From positions 496,001 through 560,000 of the forward strand of contig NZ_CWKH01000001.1 of assembly GCF_001245615.1 (NCBI RefSeq): a DNA stretch of 64,000 bases, read 5' to 3'. This DNA comes from Mycolicibacterium neworleansense (GTDB lineage Bacteria; Actinomycetota; Actinomycetes; Mycobacteriales; Mycobacteriaceae). Both the position numbers and the translations under genes were made by a program. Position 1 is the first letter of the stretch; each line of letters starts with the position of its first letter. The notes below the pieces were generated by a model. The model did not search any database. It had not been told where the DNA came from and worked only from the letters and a program-made list of their open reading frames with translations. Below are positions 17,212 to 26,299 of this stretch, piece by piece.

Positions 17212-17230
17212 TACATAGATTTACTATGTA
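17212..17230. promoter_or_regulatory. MarR operator candidate (perfect 7-5-7 palindrome)
   Basis: TACATAG (17212-17218) and CTATGTA (17224-17230) are perfect inverted repeats separated by ATTTA. The element is markedly AT-rich in GC-rich surroundings and lies directly upstream of the marR start codon, where it would cover the promoter. Confidence 0.65.
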
Positions 17231-17305
17231 GTCTAGTCATCCGGCGTGCTGTCGGTCACACGACGGGCAACCGACGGCCGCGATCGCGGCTGGCAGAATC
17301 GAACG

Positions 17306-19351
17306 ATGACCGCGATATCCCCGGCGACGACGCCTCGGCGCGGCCTCACCCCAGGCGAGCTTGCACAGGCTTCGGTGATGGCGGCCCTCTGTGCGGCCAC
17401 GGCCATCATCGCCGTGGTGGTGCCGTTCGCCGGCGGGCTCTCGGTGCTGGGAACCGTGCCCATGGGCCTGCTGGCCTACCGCTACCGGCTGCGGGTGCTG
17501 CTTGCGGCCACCGTCGCCGCGGCCACGATCGCCTTCTTGATCGCCGGCATGGGTGGAGCGATGACCGTCGTCGACTGTGCCTACATCGGCGGGCTGACCG
17601 GGGTGGTCAAGCGTCGCGGACGCGGCACCGGCACCGCGTTCGGCGCCGCCATTGTGGCCGGGGCGCTGTTCGGAGCGGCGATCATCGTGGCGCTCACCGT
17701 CCTGACCAGGCTGCGCAGCCTGATCTTCGACTCGCTGTCGGCAGGCATCGAAGGGATCGCCAAGGTCCTCGAGCGGATCCCGGTCCTCGACGTCGCGGCC
17801 GAACCGCTGCGGAACACCTTCGCCACGATGCTCGACTACTGGCCGGTGCTCATGCTGTTCCTCGGCATCACCAGCATCACTACGGTCAGCATGATCGGCT
17901 GGTGGGCGCTGTCGCGCATCCTGGCCCGGCTGCTCGGCGTTCCGGACGTGCACAAACTCGATTCCGGTGACGAGGACGAGCAAGCCGCCGTCGGTCCCGT
18001 GCCGGCCAGGCTGACCGACGTGCGGTTCCGCTACCCCGGGGTCGAGCGCGACGCGCTGGGCCCGGTGTCGATGGAACTGCAGCCCGGCGAGCACGTCGCG
18101 GTGACCGGGCCCAACGGCTCGGGCAAGACCACGCTGATGCTCATGCTTTCCGGCCGCAAACCGACCTCGGGCACCATCGAGCGGGCCGGCGCCGTGGGCC
18201 TGGGGCGCATCGGTGGCACCGCAGTGGTGATGCAGCATCCGGAAAGCCAGGTGCTCGGGACCCGGGTGGCCGATGACGTGGTGTGGGGTCTGCCCGCCGG
18301 CGCGACGGTTGACGTCGAGCGGCTGCTGGCCGAAGTGGGGCTCGACGGCCTGGCCGAACGAGACACCGGGGGATTGTCCGGCGGGGAACTGCAGCGCCTC
18401 GCGGTGGCCGGGGCATTGGCCCGCGAACCCTCGCTGCTGATCGCCGACGAGGTCACCAGCATGGTCGATCAGCGGGGGCGCGACACCTTGATGAACGTGT
18501 TGTCCGGCCTGACCGATCATCACCAGATGTCACTGGTGCACATCACGCATTACAACGACGAGGCCGACTCCGCCGACCGGACCGTGACGCTCAGCGGCAA
18601 CGGCGGCACCGCCGACAACACCGACATGGTGCAGACCTCCGCGGTGCCCGTGGCAGCCACGCATGCCGCTCCCAGTGCCGCGCCGGTGCTGGAGCTGACC
18701 GGCGTCGGGCACGAATACGCCAGCGGAACCCCTTGGGCGAAAACGGCTTTGCGTGACATTACGTTCACCGTCAACGAGGGCGACGGCGTCCTGGTGCACG
18801 GCCTGAACGGCTCCGGAAAATCGACCCTGGCCTGGATCATGGCCGGGTTGACGGTGCCCACCTACGGTGCCTGCCTGCTCGACGGGGTTCCGGTGGCGCA
18901 GCAGGTGGGCTCGGTGGCGATCTCGTTCCAGGCCGCCCGGCTGCAATTGATGCGTAGCACCGTCGGACGTGAAATCGCCTCGGCCGCAGGTTTTTCGCCG
19001 CGGGATGACGAGCGTGTGGCGGGCGCACTGGAGATGGTCGGTCTCGATGCGGCGCTGGCACAGCGCCGCATCGACCAACTCTCGGGCGGTCAGATGCGTC
19101 GTGTCGTACTGGCCGGGCTGCTGGCGCGCTCGCCGCGCGCGCTGATCCTCGACGAGCCGCTGGCCGGGCTGGACGCCGCCAGCCAACGCGGGCTGCTGCG
19201 GTTGCTGGAGGACCTGCGGCACAACAACGGTCTGACCGTCGTGGTCATCTCCCACGATTTCACCGGGCTGGAGGGCCTGTGTCCGCGCACGTTGCACTTG
19301 CATCAGGGTGAACTCGCCCTGGCCCCGACCCCGGCCGGAGGTGCCCGATGA
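17306..19351 (+). CDS. ECF-type ABC transporter: membrane domain fused to two ATPase domains (Rv2326c-like)
   Basis: 681 aa in three parts. Residues 1-215 are a membrane domain of about six helices ([25 protein letters not shown], resembling a substrate-binding S or DUF2232-type component). Residues about 235-440 are the first ATPase: Walker [10 protein letters not shown] near 268, signature LSGGELQRL, Walker [10 protein letters not shown]. Residues about 460-680 are the second ATPase: Walker [10 protein letters not shown] near 501, signature LSGGQMRRV, Walker [12 protein letters not shown]. Energy-coupling-factor importers take up vitamins or metal ions, usually with these parts on separate proteins. 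The ATG at 17306 was chosen because the preceding residues do not look native. It overlaps the T-component gene by four bases. M. tuberculosis Rv2326c has the same design; substrate unknown. Confidence 0.9.
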   Translation: MTAISPATTPRRGLTPGELAQASVMAALCAATAIIAVVVPFAGGLSVLGTVPMGLLAYRYRLRVLLAATVAAATIAFLIAGMGGAMTVVDCAYIGGLTGVVKRRGRGTGTAFGAAIVAGALFGAAIIVALTVLTRLRSLIFDSLSAGIEGIAKVLERIPVLDVAAEPLRNTFATMLDYWPVLMLFLGITSITTVSMIGWWALSRILARLLGVPDVHKLDSGDEDEQAAVGPVPARLTDVRFRYPGVERDALGPVSMELQPGEHVAVTGPNGSGKTTLMLMLSGRKPTSGTIERAGAVGLGRIGGTAVVMQHPESQVLGTRVADDVVWGLPAGATVDVERLLAEVGLDGLAERDTGGLSGGELQRLAVAGALAREPSLLIADEVTSMVDQRGRDTLMNVLSGLTDHHQMSLVHITHYNDEADSADRTVTLSGNGGTADNTDMVQTSAVPVAATHAAPSAAPVLELTGVGHEYASGTPWAKTALRDITFTVNEGDGVLVHGLNGSGKSTLAWIMAGLTVPTYGACLLDGVPVAQQVGSVAISFQAARLQLMRSTVGREIASAAGFSPRDDERVAGALEMVGLDAALAQRRIDQLSGGQMRRVVLAGLLARSPRALILDEPLAGLDAASQRGLLRLLEDLRHNNGLTVVVISHDFTGLEGLCPRTLHLHQGELALAPTPAGGAR

Positions 19352-20184
19352 CCGCTCCGACCCAACGCAAGCCCGTCGTGCTGTTGCGTCCGGTGCCCGG
19401 CGACAGCGTCATCCACCGATTGTGGGCCGGCACAAAGCTGCTCGCCGTCGCGGGCATCGGCGTGCTGCTGACCTTCTATCCGGGCTGGGTGCCCATCGCG
19501 TTCGTCGCGGTGCTGGTCCTGGTGACCGCGCGGCTGGCGCACATTCCGCGGGGTGTGCTGCCGTCGATCCCGTTCTTCCTGTGGATCCTGCTGCTGATCG
19601 GCGGGGCGCTGGCCGCCCTCGCCGGTGGCTCCCCATTCGTGGACATCGGGTCGGTGCAACTCGGCTTGGGCGGGCTGCTCAACTTCCTGCGAGTGACCGC
19701 GCTGGCGATCGTGCTGCTGGGGCTCGGTGCGCTGGTGTCCTGGACGACGAACGTCGCCGACATCGCCCCCGCGGTGGCCACACTGGGTCGCCCGCTCCGG
19801 CTGCTACGCATCCCGGTGCACGACTGGGCGGTGACGATCGCGTTGGCGCTGAGGGCGTTCCCGATGCTGATCGACGAGTTCCGCACCCTTTACGCCGCGC
19901 ACCGGCTGCGCCCCGTCGAACCCGCCGAGACATTCCGCGCGCGGCGCAAGCAACGGGTCGCCAACCTGGTCGACCTGCTGGCCGCCGCCGTCACCGTGGC
20001 ACTGCGCCGAGGGGACGAGATGGGTGATGCCATCACCGCCCGCGGCGGGGCCGGTCAGATCTCGGCGGCTCCGTCACGGCCCCGGCGGCGGGACTGGATC
20101 ACCTTCGCCATTCTCGTTCTGGTCTGCGGCAGCGCCCTGGCGCTGGAGCTGACCGTCCTGCCCACCAGCCTGCCGCGCCGCTGA
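19348..20184 (+). CDS. ECF transporter T component, CbiQ/EcfT family (Rv2325c-like)
   Basis: 278 aa with four to five membrane helices (about 25-70, 75-95, 105-135 and near 245) and the coupling-helix region of EcfT proteins. The characteristic short motif near the C-terminus is ITARGG (family Ala-Arg-Gly), which contacts the ATPases. The N-terminal [17 protein letters not shown] is typical of the family. ATGA overlap (19348-19351) couples it to the ATPase gene, and together they should form one complete ECF importer. Its last 111 bp overlap the coding end of the convergent DUF4349 lipoprotein gene. Confidence 0.9.
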   Translation: MTAPTQRKPVVLLRPVPGDSVIHRLWAGTKLLAVAGIGVLLTFYPGWVPIAFVAVLVLVTARLAHIPRGVLPSIPFFLWILLLIGGALAALAGGSPFVDIGSVQLGLGGLLNFLRVTALAIVLLGLGALVSWTTNVADIAPAVATLGRPLRLLRIPVHDWAVTIALALRAFPMLIDEFRTLYAAHRLRPVEPAETFRARRKQRVANLVDLLAAAVTVALRRGDEMGDAITARGGAGQISAAPSRPRRRDWITFAILVLVCGSALALELTVLPTSLPRR

Positions 20185-21060
20185 CGGCTGCCCGCGCCGC
20201 GGCCGGGTCAGCCGGATCACGGCCACGATGATCACTGCCGCGATGACGACGGCGGCCAACCACGGCAGGAGCAGGCCGAACAGCATCACGGCCCCCGATG
20301 CCACCGACACCAGACCGTGCCAACCGCGCTCGACCTGCCCCCAGAAACCCTGATACTGCGGGGCCGGGCCGCCGATCTGCTCGGCGGTGATGTCGAGATT
20401 GACCGTGCTGTAGTCGATTTGATCGCCGAGCTGCGTGCGCTGTGCGCGCAGGCTGTCGAGATCGGCCTGACGTTGCGACAACGCGTCCTCGGCCTTGACC
20501 AGCGCCTCGGGATCCTTGGCGTCACGCATGATCCCCAGCAGTCGGTCGACCGAGGTCTGCAGTGCCTTGATGCGGGCGTCGAGATCTACGCGCTGGGAGG
20601 TCACGTCCTCGGCGCGAACCTCGACGGTCTGGACGGTGCCGAGCTTCTTGAACTCGTCGAGCGTTCCTTCGAGTTTGGCGGCAGGCACCCGCAGCGCCAG
20701 GGCGATGTGGGCCCGGCCGGAACTGGAGCCCGCGTCCTCGGAGCGGCTGTCGACCCGGCCGCCGGCATCGGCCGCCAGCGATACGGCCTTGTCCGCGACT
20801 GCCGTCGGATTGCCCGTGGTGATCGACATCGACGCGGTCTTGACGATGTCGCGTTTGACCTCGGTGGGTACCGGCGCTTCCTTGAGCCCGGCGCCGCCCT
20901 CGGGTGCCGGGGCGAAACCGGAGTCACTCTGCGGCGCCGCCGGTGACGTGGAGTTGGGCGATTCCCCGGCCGCGCAGGCCGGCGCGGCGGCCAACATGGC
21001 CGCGGCGAACAGCGCCACGACCAGGCGGCGGTGGCGGGATGCACTGGTGTGCTGGGACAT
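20074..21060 (-). CDS. DUF4349 lipoprotein with coiled coil and C-terminal membrane helix
   Basis: 328 aa. The lipoprotein signal ends at Cys29 ([10 protein letters not shown]). The DUF4349 domain runs from about 70 to 245: a beta part with [27 protein letters not shown] and a coiled-coil [33 protein letters not shown] region. Then comes a strong membrane helix (about 270-290) followed by basic residues and a low-complexity cytoplasmic tail. The protein is thus tethered at both ends to the membrane. Function is unknown in the family. The ATG at 21060 marks the start; reading further upstream in this frame gives only the antisense of uspC. The tail lies entirely on the strand opposite the T-component gene. 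Confidence 0.85.
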   Translation of the reverse strand: MSQHTSASRHRRLVVALFAAAMLAAAPACAAGESPNSTSPAAPQSDSGFAPAPEGGAGLKEAPVPTEVKRDIVKTASMSITTGNPTAVADKAVSLAADAGGRVDSRSEDAGSSSGRAHIALALRVPAAKLEGTLDEFKKLGTVQTVEVRAEDVTSQRVDLDARIKALQTSVDRLLGIMRDAKDPEALVKAEDALSQRQADLDSLRAQRTQLGDQIDYSTVNLDITAEQIGGPAPQYQGFWGQVERGWHGLVSVASGAVMLFGLLLPWLAAVVIAAVIIVAVIRLTRPRRGQPSAARQAGGQDGQLQRQGAAADQNENGEGDPVPPPGP

Positions 21061-21113
21061 CAGCCCAATGTAGGCGATATTCAGGGAGGTCAGGGGTTGA
21101 TCTCGGGGCACCG

Positions 21114-22445
21114 TCAGCGGGCGGCGGCGGAATTGGCCGCCCACTGCGCATCGGCCAGTGACTTCTCCACATCGCGGCGGCCGAGGAACATCTCGTCGAA
21201 ATACGGCTTGAGGGCCTGGAATCCGGCCGGGAAACCCGCCGCGCCCGGAGCCGGGATGCGCGGCCCGTGCAGCACCCGGAAGAAGGGGCTGACATCGACT
21301 CCGCGGGCTTTCCAGTAGTCGCGGTAGACGGGTTGGGCCCGCAGCACGGCCGGGATGGCGGCGCCCTTGGAGCCGAGGTACTCGTTGCCACGCTTGCTGC
21401 CTATCCAGGCCAGCACATCGCGGACCGCATCGGGATGGCGGGTCGCCGAGTTCGCCGCCGCGGCAATGCCATTGGTGACGCTGACCCGGCCCTTGGGCCC
21501 GGCCGGCAGCATCGCCACGCCCCACCGGAACCGGACCTGGTTCGCGATGGCGGCCAGGTTGTAGGTGCCGGACTGGAACAGGCCCATCCTGCCCTGCAGG
21601 AACATGTTGCGGGAGAAGTCCCCGTTGTTGTTGGTGGCCGAGGCCGGCGGGGCGACGTGATCGTCGTTGATCAGCCGCACCAGATAGGTGAACGCCTCGA
21701 CGGCCTGCGGGTTGTCGAAAGCGAAGCGGTCGCCGATGTTGAAGATGCCGCCCGCCGAGCCGATGTAGTTGAGGTAGATGCCCTGAAGATCGTTGGCGGC
21801 GTTGTAACCCCACTGCCGGATCCGGCCGGCGTCGAATCCCTCGGTCCCGGCGGCACGGCCCTGTTCGTCGACGGTGAGCCTGGCCGCCAGTGACCGAAGG
21901 GTGTCGTCGGGCCCGTTCGACCACCGCATCGTGGTCAGGTCGGCGAGGTCCACTCCGGCGGCGTCGAGCAGGTCGGCGTTGAAGTACACCGCGATACCGG
22001 CATCGGTCAGCTGCGGAACGGCCCACAGGGCGTCGTTGCGGGTGAACTGGTTGACCACCGAGGGTTCCCAGGCACGGGCGGCGTTGGCGCCCAATGTCTG
22101 TCCGATGTCGAGCAGCCGGCCGTTGTCGGCATACCCGGCGAGGTAAGCATTGGACAGCCAGAAGATGTCATCGGCGCTGCCGCCGGCCACATCGGTGCGC
22201 AAGCTGTCGAAGTAGGACGAATAGGCGACGGTGTTGACCCGCACCTCGATGTCGGGATGCTCCTTGCTGAACTCGGCGAAGGACTCCCGGTAGGCCGCCG
22301 CAACCTGCGGGTCCCACAGGCGCACGGTGACCACGGTGCGGCCCTCGGGTTCGGTCGTGCGGCCCAGCAGCATCGCGGCCACCAGCAGCACGGCCATGGT
22401 GAGCGCCAGACCCGCGGCCAGCAGGGTCGAGCGGCGGGGCCTCAT
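21114..22445 (-). CDS. uspC: Sugar ABC transporter substrate-binding protein UspC
   Basis: 443 aa, extracytoplasmic solute-binding protein family 1. The N-terminus is a membrane-spanning signal (STLLAAGLALTMAVLLVAAMLLG) without a lipobox Cys, so it may stay as an uncleaved anchor. The body has the family pattern: VTVRLWDPQVAAAYRESFAEFSKEHPDIEV, WLSNAYLAGYADNGRLLDIG, DALWAVPQLTDAGIAVYFNADLL and NGIAAAANSATRHPDAV. Start ATG 22445 has GGAGG five bases upstream. It is third in the uspA-uspB-uspC operon. In M. tuberculosis UspC (Rv2318) is reported to bind amino sugars; here that is inferred from homology and synteny. Confidence 0.9.
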   Translation of the reverse strand: MRPRRSTLLAAGLALTMAVLLVAAMLLGRTTEPEGRTVVTVRLWDPQVAAAYRESFAEFSKEHPDIEVRVNTVAYSSYFDSLRTDVAGGSADDIFWLSNAYLAGYADNGRLLDIGQTLGANAARAWEPSVVNQFTRNDALWAVPQLTDAGIAVYFNADLLDAAGVDLADLTTMRWSNGPDDTLRSLAARLTVDEQGRAAGTEGFDAGRIRQWGYNAANDLQGIYLNYIGSAGGIFNIGDRFAFDNPQAVEAFTYLVRLINDDHVAPPASATNNNGDFSRNMFLQGRMGLFQSGTYNLAAIANQVRFRWGVAMLPAGPKGRVSVTNGIAAAANSATRHPDAVRDVLAWIGSKRGNEYLGSKGAAIPAVLRAQPVYRDYWKARGVDVSPFFRVLHGPRIPAPGAAGFPAGFQALKPYFDEMFLGRRDVEKSLADAQWAANSAAAR

Positions 22446-22524
22446 GCCTGCCTCCGGTCGCGAGATCGACAATATGGTCGTTGCCGCCTCCTCGATTTCA
22501 CGACCACTGCGTTGATCTCGGCGC

Positions 22525-23337
22525 TCATTTGATCCCCGTCACGACGATCGAGCGGACGATGTTGCGCGAGAACGCGATGAACAACACGATCAGCGGGACG
22601 ATCGCCACCGTGGTCGCCGCCATCACCAGCGTCCACTGCGCGTTGTACTGCGTCTGCAGTCCGGCCGTCGCCACGGTGATCACCTGCCACTTGCTGCCGC
22701 TGGTGATCACCAACGGCCACAGGAAGTTGTTCCACTGGCTGACCACGGTGATCAACGCCAGGGTGACCAGGATCGGCCGGCTGGCCGGAATCACGACATG
22801 GGTGATCACGTCGAGGGTGTGGGCGCCGTCGAGGCGGGCCGCGTTGATCAGGTCGCGCGGAATCGACCGAAAGTACTCACGCAACAGGAAGATCGCGTAC
22901 GGCGAGCCGAACATGAACGGCAACACCAGCGCCCAGAAGGTATTGCGTAGTCCGGCCTCGGCCATCATCAGATACAGCGGCACCACGGTCACCGTCGCGG
23001 GCACCATCAGCGTCGCGATATAGACCCAGAACAGCGCATCGCGGCCGGGAAACTGCAGCCGGGCAAAGGCATAGGCGGCCAGCACCGAGAACACCAGTTG
23101 GCCCAGCAGGATGACGGCGGTCATCAATGCGGTCACCACAACGGCGCGCCCGAATCCGGCGTCGGACAGCCCGACGTAGTTCGCAATCGTCGGCGGTGTG
23201 GGCAGCGACAGCGGGGGATCGGTGGCGAACTGCTCGGCGGAGGTGAAGGAGGTGAGCAATCCGAGTCCGAAGGGCAGCAGGGTGATCGCCGCGCCGAGGA
23301 GCAGCCCCACGTAGATCAGTGCGTTACGTGAGGTCAT
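22525..23337 (-). CDS. uspB: Sugar ABC transporter permease UspB
   Basis: 270 aa, six membrane helices, MalG-type inner-membrane permease. The EAA loop that docks the ATPase is recognisable as LINAARLDGAHTLDVITHVVIPASRPILV (about 165-193). It overlaps uspA by 14 bp and lies 79 bp upstream of uspC. With UspA it forms the transmembrane channel of the importer. No ATPase gene is in the operon, so it must borrow one from elsewhere in the genome, as is common for actinobacterial CUT1 systems (MsiK/SugC/UgpC type). Confidence 0.92.
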   Translation of the reverse strand: MTSRNALIYVGLLLGAAITLLPFGLGLLTSFTSAEQFATDPPLSLPTPPTIANYVGLSDAGFGRAVVVTALMTAVILLGQLVFSVLAAYAFARLQFPGRDALFWVYIATLMVPATVTVVPLYLMMAEAGLRNTFWALVLPFMFGSPYAIFLLREYFRSIPRDLINAARLDGAHTLDVITHVVIPASRPILVTLALITVVSQWNNFLWPLVITSGSKWQVITVATAGLQTQYNAQWTLVMAATTVAIVPLIVLFIAFSRNIVRSIVVTGIK

Positions 23338-24196
23338 AGCTGATCCTGCGACGGAAGTAGATGTGCTGCAGCAACGTGATGCCGACGAGGATGACGAACA
23401 GCACGATGGCCATCACCGAGGCACGGCCCACGGCCGCGGCGCCGAACGCCTCGGCGTAGATGCGATGGGCGACCAGATCCGTGCGACCTTGCGGCCCGCC
23501 TGCGGTCAGCGCGTACACGGTGTCGAATACCTGAGCTGCGCTGACGATTCCGGTGACCAGGACGAAGAACATGGTCGGGCGCAGCATCGGCAGCGTGATG
23601 TGGCGGAACCGTTGCCAGTCGGTGGCACCGTCGGTGCGGGCGGCGTGGTGGACATCGGCCGGGATGTTGAGAATGCCGGCCAGGAAGAACAGCGTCACGT
23701 AACCGACGTTGGTCCACACCACCACGGCCGACACCACCGGCAGCGCCAGGCCCGGATCGGTGAGCCAGTCCACCTGCCGGCCCAGCACCGTGCTCAGCGC
23801 TCCGTCCGTGGGAGCCAGGATCCATTTCCACAACACCGCGATGGCCAGCGGTGCGCAGATCCACGGCAATACGTACACGGTCCGGAAGAACCCGGTGCCG
23901 GGGAGTCCGCGGGCCAGCAGCGACGCGGCGATCAACCCCAGCACGGTCTGCGCCGGCACCACGAGCAACACGAACAGCAGCGTCACCGCCAGCGATGTGG
24001 CGAACGCCGAATCGGTGAGCACCGACGCCCAATTGTCCAGTCCCACATACTCGATCGGGCCCAGCAGGTCCCACCGCTGCAGGCTCAGCCAGATCACCAC
24101 GAGCATGGGAAGCAACAGGAACGTGACCACGCCGAACAGGCTGGGGGCGACGAGCGCATACCCCAGGGCGGTGGTGCGGACACGCGAGGTGGCCAT
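23324..24196 (-). CDS. uspA: Sugar ABC transporter permease UspA
   Basis: 290 aa, MalF-type permease with six helices. The EAA loop reads HHAARTDGATDWQRFRHITLPMLRP near residues 200-224. The start was set at ATG 24196 (MATSRVRTTALGYALVAPSLFG); the frame is open further upstream but the residues there are Arg/Pro-rich and unlike the family. First gene of the uspABC operon, divergent from the cutinase gene across about 196 bp. Equivalent to Rv2316 by order and sequence character. Confidence 0.92.
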   Translation of the reverse strand: MATSRVRTTALGYALVAPSLFGVVTFLLLPMLVVIWLSLQRWDLLGPIEYVGLDNWASVLTDSAFATSLAVTLLFVLLVVPAQTVLGLIAASLLARGLPGTGFFRTVYVLPWICAPLAIAVLWKWILAPTDGALSTVLGRQVDWLTDPGLALPVVSAVVVWTNVGYVTLFFLAGILNIPADVHHAARTDGATDWQRFRHITLPMLRPTMFFVLVTGIVSAAQVFDTVYALTAGGPQGRTDLVAHRIYAEAFGAAAVGRASVMAIVLFVILVGITLLQHIYFRRRISYDLT

Positions 24197-24392
24197 CGGG
24201 CCATTAAAGCGGGTACTGGCATCCGGACGCCACGCCGGGCGCCGAAGCCCAACAACAACGCCGGAACACCGCTGAGCCATCCCGGCGCGGGAAATTTGCT
24301 CAGATGACGTACATCACTTGACGCCCCGGAATCGGAATCGCTGTTTGCCGCTTGTAGCAGGTAACAACGACAGACGGACTGGGGGCCAACTC

Positions 24393-25175
24393 ATGAGCAC
24401 ACCGCAGCGAGCCCGAACGGGCACTTCGATCACCAGGATGGCGCAGTCGGTGCTCTTCGCCACGCTCGCCGTGGCCGCCATGGTCCTCGGTTCGCTGGCC
24501 GGCCCGATCGCCGCGGCCAATGCCGCCGACGGGTGTGCCGACGTCGAGGTCGTGTTCGCCCGCGGCACCAACGAGGCACCGGGTGTCGGCGCGACCGGGC
24601 AGGCGTTCGTCGACGCACTCACCGCCGACCTGCCCGGCAAATCGATCGACGTGTACGGGGTGAACTACCCCGCATCGCTGAACTTCGGCCAGGCCGCCGA
24701 CGGCGTCGCCGACGCCAGCAACCGGATCCAGTCGATCGCCACCAACTGCCCGGCGACCAAGATCGTGCTCGGCGGCTACTCACAGGGCGCCGCGGTGGCC
24801 GGTTACACCACCGCAAGCAGCGTGCCCGCCGGATTCGTCCTGCCCGCCGGGATCAGCGGCCCGATGCCGGCATCCGTCGCCTCCCACGTCGCGGCCGTGG
24901 CCCTGTTCGGCACACCTGACGACTTCGTCCTGGGCCTGGCTGACCGCAGCGCACCGCCCATCGCCATCGGCCAGCCGTATGCGGCCAAGACCATCCAGCT
25001 GTGCGCGCCCGGCGATCCGATCTGCTTCCCCGGCGGCCTGAACCGCGCCGCGCACAGTTCCTACAAGGACAACGGGATGGCGATCCAGGCAGCTGATTTC
25101 GCGGCCCGCCAGCTCGGTGGTGCGGCTCCCTCGGCGCCGGTGGTGCAGACCGCGGGCGAGGTCGACGGGAACTGA
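24393..25175 (+). CDS. Secreted cutinase-family serine esterase
   Basis: 260 aa. The signal peptide is long (hydrophobic core VLFATLAVAAMVLGSLAG, likely cleavage after ANA near residue 44). The mature enzyme begins with the conserved Cys (DGCADVEVVFARGT) and carries the nucleophile elbow GYSQG with Ser130. The catalytic Asp is at CAPGDPIC (Asp208) and His at about 221. Four Cys fit the two disulfides of the family. Cutinase-like proteins of mycobacteria hydrolyse ester lipids outside the cell. The ATG at 24393 is chosen; a TTG at 24318 is open but adds a non-signal-like sequence. A 10-bp-stem terminator follows the gene. Confidence 0.93.
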   Translation: MSTPQRARTGTSITRMAQSVLFATLAVAAMVLGSLAGPIAAANAADGCADVEVVFARGTNEAPGVGATGQAFVDALTADLPGKSIDVYGVNYPASLNFGQAADGVADASNRIQSIATNCPATKIVLGGYSQGAAVAGYTTASSVPAGFVLPAGISGPMPASVASHVAAVALFGTPDDFVLGLADRSAPPIAIGQPYAAKTIQLCAPGDPICFPGGLNRAAHSSYKDNGMAIQAADFAARQLGGAAPSAPVVQTAGEVDGN

Positions 25176-25197
25176 ACCGACTGAACAACACGCCGTC

Positions 25198-25222
25198 GGC
25201 CGGAAGCAGAACGCTTCCGGCC
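25198..25222. terminator. Hairpin terminator between convergent genes
   Basis: GGCCGGAAGC (25198-25207) and GCTTCCGGCC (25213-25222) form a perfect 10-bp stem with a 5-base loop (AGAAC). It lies between the stops of the cutinase and the epimerase-like gene, so it can serve both directions. No T run is present. Confidence 0.75.
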
Positions 25223-25223
25223 G

Positions 25224-26210
25224 TCAGCGCTCGAGCTGACGGAATCCCGCGACGGTGTCGGCCAACGTGATTCGCGGATCCCGGTAGGTGACGCCGAGAT
25301 CGCGTTCGCTCGGTGAGTCGTCGGAGGCGGGCATCTGTGTGTAGTACTGCATCCCGGCCTCGGTGAACGGTGTCTGGAACGGCAGGAACGGGCCCATCCG
25401 GTCGAGCACCTGACCGGCCACGCGCAGGACGGTGTCGGGCACCGGGACGGCGAACATGGTCTTCTCGCCGACCTCGGTGAGCAGTTTGGCCAGCTGATCC
25501 ACCGGAATGCGATGTCCGCCCGCCATATAGCGGCGGGGCCCACGCCCGGGGTCCAACAGCGCGACATGCAGGGCGGCCAGGTCACGACCATCGACGATGG
25601 TCCAGGCCGCGCTGCGCCCCGGGATCGCGCCGAGCTGCAGTGCGGCGGCCACACCCTCGCCGGCTTCACCGAACTGATTGCCGACCGGCGGGCCCATCAC
25701 CATGCCGGGATAGGTGATGTTGACCGGCGCGCCGGCGTCCTGCATTCCGCGGGCATAGATTTCGACCTGGGCCTTGGACCGGCCGTAGCCGTCGGTACCG
25801 CCGAACACCGGCAGGTCGGCTTCCAGCGTCTCCACGTCGGGATTGAACAGCGCGGTGATGCTCGATACGTGGATGATCGGGTCGAGCCCGAGTTCCACGG
25901 CGCCGCCGAGCACGTTCCGCGCACCGTCCATGTTGGTGCTCATCATCTGCGCGGTCTGGCCGGGGTCGGTCGCCACCAGCGCGGCACTGTGCAGGACCGC
26001 ATCACAGCCGTCAAGGGCACGCAGAACCGAGTCGCGGTCGGTGATGTCGCCGACGGCGTGGTCGGAGACGTCGACCCCCAGCTTGGCGACACTGGTGTGC
26101 AGACGGTCCGGGTTGCGCACCAGGAAACGGACGGAATGACCGGCGTCGGCAATCGCTTTCGCACTCCAGCCGCCCACAAATCCGGTACCGCCGGTGACCA
26201 ACACACGCAT
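25224..26210 (-). CDS. NAD-dependent epimerase/dehydratase-family reductase (extended SDR)
   Basis: 328 aa. Rossmann motif TGGTGFVGG at residues 6-14, active-site Tyr142 and Lys146 (YGRSK), and Ser116/117 in HVSSITALF. It resembles the extended SDRs related to dihydroflavonol reductase and 3-beta-hydroxysteroid dehydrogenase, which act on bulky carbonyls with NAD(P)H. A C-terminal substrate domain of about 120 residues is present. No membrane segment is obvious. It is downstream of the sulfatase gene on the opposite side of a 90-bp gap with a hairpin, so probably a separate transcript. Substrate unknown. Confidence 0.9.
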   Translation of the reverse strand: MRVLVTGGTGFVGGWSAKAIADAGHSVRFLVRNPDRLHTSVAKLGVDVSDHAVGDITDRDSVLRALDGCDAVLHSAALVATDPGQTAQMMSTNMDGARNVLGGAVELGLDPIIHVSSITALFNPDVETLEADLPVFGGTDGYGRSKAQVEIYARGMQDAGAPVNITYPGMVMGPPVGNQFGEAGEGVAAALQLGAIPGRSAAWTIVDGRDLAALHVALLDPGRGPRRYMAGGHRIPVDQLAKLLTEVGEKTMFAVPVPDTVLRVAGQVLDRMGPFLPFQTPFTEAGMQYYTQMPASDDSPSERDLGVTYRDPRITLADTVAGFRQLER

Positions 26211-26245
26211 GACGCGAACCTCCTGGCGAACGAACGACGTCGCAC

Positions 26246-26268
26246 CGACGCTAGTACGTCGAGCGTCG
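26246..26268. terminator. Hairpin downstream of the sulfatase gene
   Basis: CGACGCT (26246-26252) and AGCGTCG (26262-26268) pair perfectly around a 9-base loop. It lies between the sulfatase stop at 26300 and the next leftward gene start at 26210, consistent with termination of the sulfatase transcript. Confidence 0.45.
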
Positions 26269-26299
26269 TCAGGAAGCGGTTTTGTCGGCTCAGCCCGGC

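Noticed and set aside
20074..22026. One 650-codon frame joining the DUF4349 gene with an upstream segment
   Set aside because: The first half is an out-of-frame reading of uspC. The DUF4349 protein has its own ATG and lipoprotein signal at 21060.
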